This document shows positions 62,321-64,000 of a stretch of DNA of 64,000 nucleotides, one piece after another; position 1 is the stretch's first letter, and the number at the start of each line of letters is the position of its first letter. Origin of the DNA: Halomonas sp. UBA3074 (GTDB lineage Bacteria; Pseudomonadota; Gammaproteobacteria; Pseudomonadales; Halomonadaceae); the NCBI RefSeq assembly GCF_002366715.1, contig NZ_DFBS01000011.1, forward strand, positions 73,110 through 137,109, given 5' to 3'. The position numbers and the translations under genes were made by a program. The notes beneath the pieces were generated by a model. That model saw only the letters and a list, made by a program, of their open reading frames with translations. It was not told the DNA's origin and did not search any database.

Positions 62321-62899
62321 TTATGTGCCTTTTTTCAATACTTCGTATTTTGCGTCGGCTTCGTCGCATGCGTGAAACATTGCCAGAAGCGTTCCCTTAA
62401 ACCATTCCGCTGCATCCTGAGAACACTTCAACTTCTCGTCAGTGATTTTCAGATCTGCGGTGGACTTGGGGTGCGCTAGCTGGTTTCGAATTACCTGATA
62501 CTTCCCAATTGCATCCCAGCCGTGCCTGCTGGTATCTGGCTCAAACTCTGCCCCATGGATTTTGCAGTAGCATCGTATAGAGAATAGGATCGCAGGCCTT
62601 AGCTTCTGAAAATTACCTTGGACTTCAATCTCACCTTTTTTATTGAGGCCGTACTTTTCTTCTTTTAATATTGCCAGCTCTTCAGGTGAGAAAAAACCTA
62701 GGTGCTCTGACGCTGAATAGAGAGCAACCTGCCTGAGCTGATAAGCCATGCCTTCAATAAAAGAAAAGTGTGTTCGGAGGAGCGTGCGGTGTGCTAAGTC
62801 AGTAGGATGCTCTTGGCCATACAACCGTATTCCTTCGATATCTTCTGAAAGGACTTTGAAGACGGCTTGTAGTTCTCTTACTACTAATTCTCTATTCAT
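62321..62899 (-). CDS. HEPN-like protein
   Basis: A 192-residue helical protein with the HEPN signature RxxxxH as IRNQLAHPKS near residue 150 and an N-terminal helical pair (LQAVFKVLSEDIEGIRLYGQ; HFSFIEGMAYQLRQVALYS). HEPN domains are RNases or nucleotide-transferase partners, frequent in toxin-antitoxin and defence genes. No partner gene is adjacent on the same transcript. No clear ribosome site. ORFan-like and AT-rich, in the attC-like array. Confidence 0.6.
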   Translation of the reverse strand: MNRELVVRELQAVFKVLSEDIEGIRLYGQEHPTDLAHRTLLRTHFSFIEGMAYQLRQVALYSASEHLGFFSPEELAILKEEKYGLNKKGEIEVQGNFQKLRPAILFSIRCYCKIHGAEFEPDTSRHGWDAIGKYQVIRNQLAHPKSTADLKITDEKLKCSQDAAEWFKGTLLAMFHACDEADAKYEVLKKGT

Positions 62900-63073
62900 G
62901 AACTATTGCACATAATAGGTTGATAGGTAGTTGGGTAGTTAGCTCGTTTATTGACTTGAGCGAGCATTCAGTCTTTGCCAGCATGACCGCTTAGATCTTC
63001 AACTGAGGAATCCCATTCATCAACATAGAATAATATTTTTCATACAGCCATAACTGTACTTTTAGTAAGGCCG

Positions 63074-63133
63074 GATATAACGCCCAGTGGTAATGGACGA
63101 CAACGAAGCGCAGCATAGTTTATATAATTAGCT
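63074..63133 (-). other. attC-like site B
   Basis: Sixty bases immediately after the small lipoprotein stop. On the minus strand it starts GCTAATTATATAAAC, has TGCTGCGCTTCGTTGTC in the middle and ends GGGCGTTATATC. The GATATAACGCC 11-mer on the plus strand is identical to that of site A. Confidence 0.5.
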
Positions 63134-63448
63134 CTATCTTACGGGCGCCAATATCAACGTACTAGTATTCGAGTCACGTTGGCGGACCTCACCTGGGCCA
63201 TACTCAACAACCTTCCCGTCCCTAAGAATCACTGTATAGTCCGCACGATCCCAAGACCAACCACTTATCAACCGATTAGTATACTGAAGCGCCTCATAAT
63301 CACCGTTCCGAGTGTACCCATCAGGCTGCCCAAGATTAGAAACAACTTCGTTTTTTGTCATCCCCTCTCCTACATTCCGAATCTTTTCGCCGGTAGCACA
63401 TCCCTGAAGCGCCACAATAAATGTCATAATTATTAGCAATGCTCTCAT
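63134..63448 (-). CDS. Small SmpA/OmlA-like lipoprotein
   Basis: A 104-residue lipoprotein (signal IIMTFIVALQGCATG; lipobox Cys at residue 17) with the BamE/SmpA-type core GEGMTKNEVVSNLGQPDGYT and the strand IRDGK-like VILRDGKVVEYGPGEV. Such domains occur in outer-membrane lipoproteins of many kinds. AAGAG lies before the ATG. It is bounded by attC-like sites B and C, which suggests a mobile cassette rather than the core bamE gene. Confidence 0.7.
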   Translation of the reverse strand: MRALLIIMTFIVALQGCATGEKIRNVGEGMTKNEVVSNLGQPDGYTRNGDYEALQYTNRLISGWSWDRADYTVILRDGKVVEYGPGEVRQRDSNTSTLILAPVR

Positions 63449-63640
63449 TTCGTAAAACTCTTTTATGGGTTAGCAACCAAATAACATTAGCATTTGTTGA
63501 CCTAATGCTAATTCTGAATTATACGATAAGAAAAATATTATTTTTTCAAGATGTTAGTGAGACCGTCAGCTTTCAAGCTTTTTGGATAGCATAGCCCAAA
63601 TTTCTCTATCCGGCCAGAAGCCGCCATTGAGACTTTCCTG
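63449..63640. other. AT-rich gap before site C
   Basis: Promoter region of the small lipoprotein gene and a segment at 63611-63650 that matches 31 of 40 bases at 61321-61360 beside site A. Confidence 0.4.
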
Positions 63641-63744
63641 ATGTAACGCCTACATTCAGCAGCGGCCTTTACGTAGCGAAGCGGAGAAAAGGCCGCCCGG
63701 TGGAGGGGCGAAGGCCCGGAACGAACTAGAGCTATTAGTTAGAT
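63641..63744 (-). other. attC-like site C
   Basis: A 104-base imperfect palindrome. On the minus strand it opens with ATCTAAC, which fits the RYYYAAC end of attC exactly, and closes with GGCGTTACATC. Inside are 9-bp perfect arms GCGGCCTTT/AAAGGCCGC (63662-63670 with 63688-63696). GC-rich within an AT-rich region. Confidence 0.55.
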
Positions 63745-63752
63745 TACAATAT

Positions 63753-63866
63753 CTGCACGGCCTGCCCTGCCTGATGCGACTCCGCGAGCAGGGGCTGAAA
63801 GTCGCCGCCACGCTCATCGTGCATGCTCGACGGGTGACCGGAAGCGAAATGCAGCCGTTGGTCTAA
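63753..63866 (+). pseudogene. Apparent 3' end fragment of an unidentified coding gene
   Basis: Thirty-seven codons (LHGLPCLMRLREQGLKVAAT, then LIVHARRVTGSEMQPLV) end in TAA at 63866. Third codon positions are almost all G or C, the pattern of core genes in this genome, but no start or upstream part is present; the frame begins at the edge of site C. It looks like the tail of a gene cut off when the array arose. Confidence 0.4.
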
Positions 63867-63919
63867 GGTTAGAAGAGGGATATCTGCTTTTCGGCCCACG
63901 GACATGACTGAGGACTCTG

Positions 63920-64000
63920 ATGACTGACTACTTTGTTCAGGCGTTTATATACCTGGTGGCGGCGGTGATCGCGGTCCCGCTGGCCAGACGGTTTGGCCTG
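63920..64000 (+). CDS. Kef-type (CPA2) cation/proton antiporter, N-terminal part
   Basis: Only 27 codons are in the window: MTDYFVQAFIYLVAAVIAVP followed by LARRFGL. The layout, a short N-terminus with one helix of the form IYLxAAVIAVPLAxRxGLG, is that of KefB/KefC and related monovalent cation:proton antiporters. TGAGGAC precedes the ATG. Runs off the window end. Confidence 0.7.
   Translation, partial: MTDYFVQAFIYLVAAVIAVPLARRFGL

Overview
The window looks like chromosomal DNA of a moderately halophilic gammaproteobacterium, most likely Halomonas or a close relative. This is inferred from gene content and order (a GlpSTPQUV-type glycerol ABC system with glpD/glpK/glpR, long FadE, ZnuABC-DUF1826-FolE2, yceJ-yceI, AmpG, TopB), GC-rich codon use and acidic proteins. 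No rRNA, tRNA, prophage, insertion sequence or CRISPR array was recognised.

Layout. 1-4.3 kb: cytochrome b561 plus YceI, then the acyl-CoA dehydrogenase FadE with a PsrA-like box. 4.4-15.6 kb: a glycerol locus with two ABC ATPases, two permeases, a small membrane subunit and a binding protein, then GlpD; GlpK and GlpR lie on the opposite strand. A perfect palindrome before glpS and related repeats before glpK are candidate GlpR operators. 15.7-25.5 kb: SLC13 permease, quinone oxidoreductase, GDPD phosphodiesterase, endonuclease IV, an amidase broken by an in-frame TGA, a lipoprotein, ProS and a lytic transglycosylase. 25.5-33.8 kb: the most unusual accessory block. It holds an HPr-kinase-like/PqqD fusion beside a Tat-exported, repeat-rich His/Ser/Tyr/Arg protein, and divergently a cupredoxin-like protein, an EAL protein, a DUF3034 protein, a lipoprotein truncated haemoglobin, a diguanylate cyclase and a periplasmic oxidoreductase-like protein. 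34-41.2 kb: housekeeping genes (SlyD-like, AmpG, SEC-C protein, ABC1 kinase, TopB). 41.4-51 kb: a patchwork including a decayed GrpB gene, DinB, a cytoplasmic-looking subtilase with a small I9-like partner, a ParD-like/methionine aminopeptidase pair, a CaCA antiporter, a molbindin next to a frame-disrupted molybdate transporter, and a coiled-coil protein with three 105-bp repeats. 51-60.3 kb: PAP2 phosphatase, a 38-residue Lys-rich protein, a GAF-PAS-GGDEF-EAL protein, and a zinc-starvation locus (znuA / Zur box / znuCB-DUF1826-folE2). 60.6-64 kb: an IalB-like protein, then an AT-rich stretch of three same-strand ORFan-type genes (PIN-like, HEPN-like, small lipoprotein) with palindromic attC-like sites that share an 11-base end. 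This resembles an integron cassette array without a visible integrase. The window ends in the start of a Kef-type antiporter.

How the parts may work together. Glycerol or glycerol-3-phosphate enters by the ABC system, is phosphorylated by GlpK if needed and oxidised by GlpD, with GlpR as repressor. Under zinc limitation Zur release would induce uptake and a zinc-independent folate enzyme. The 25-33 kb block couples predicted c-di-GMP synthesis and breakdown to surface and periplasmic redox or haem proteins, and includes a kinase-plus-recognition-domain fusion whose substrate is unknown.

All similarity statements come from reading translated sequence; no database search was run.
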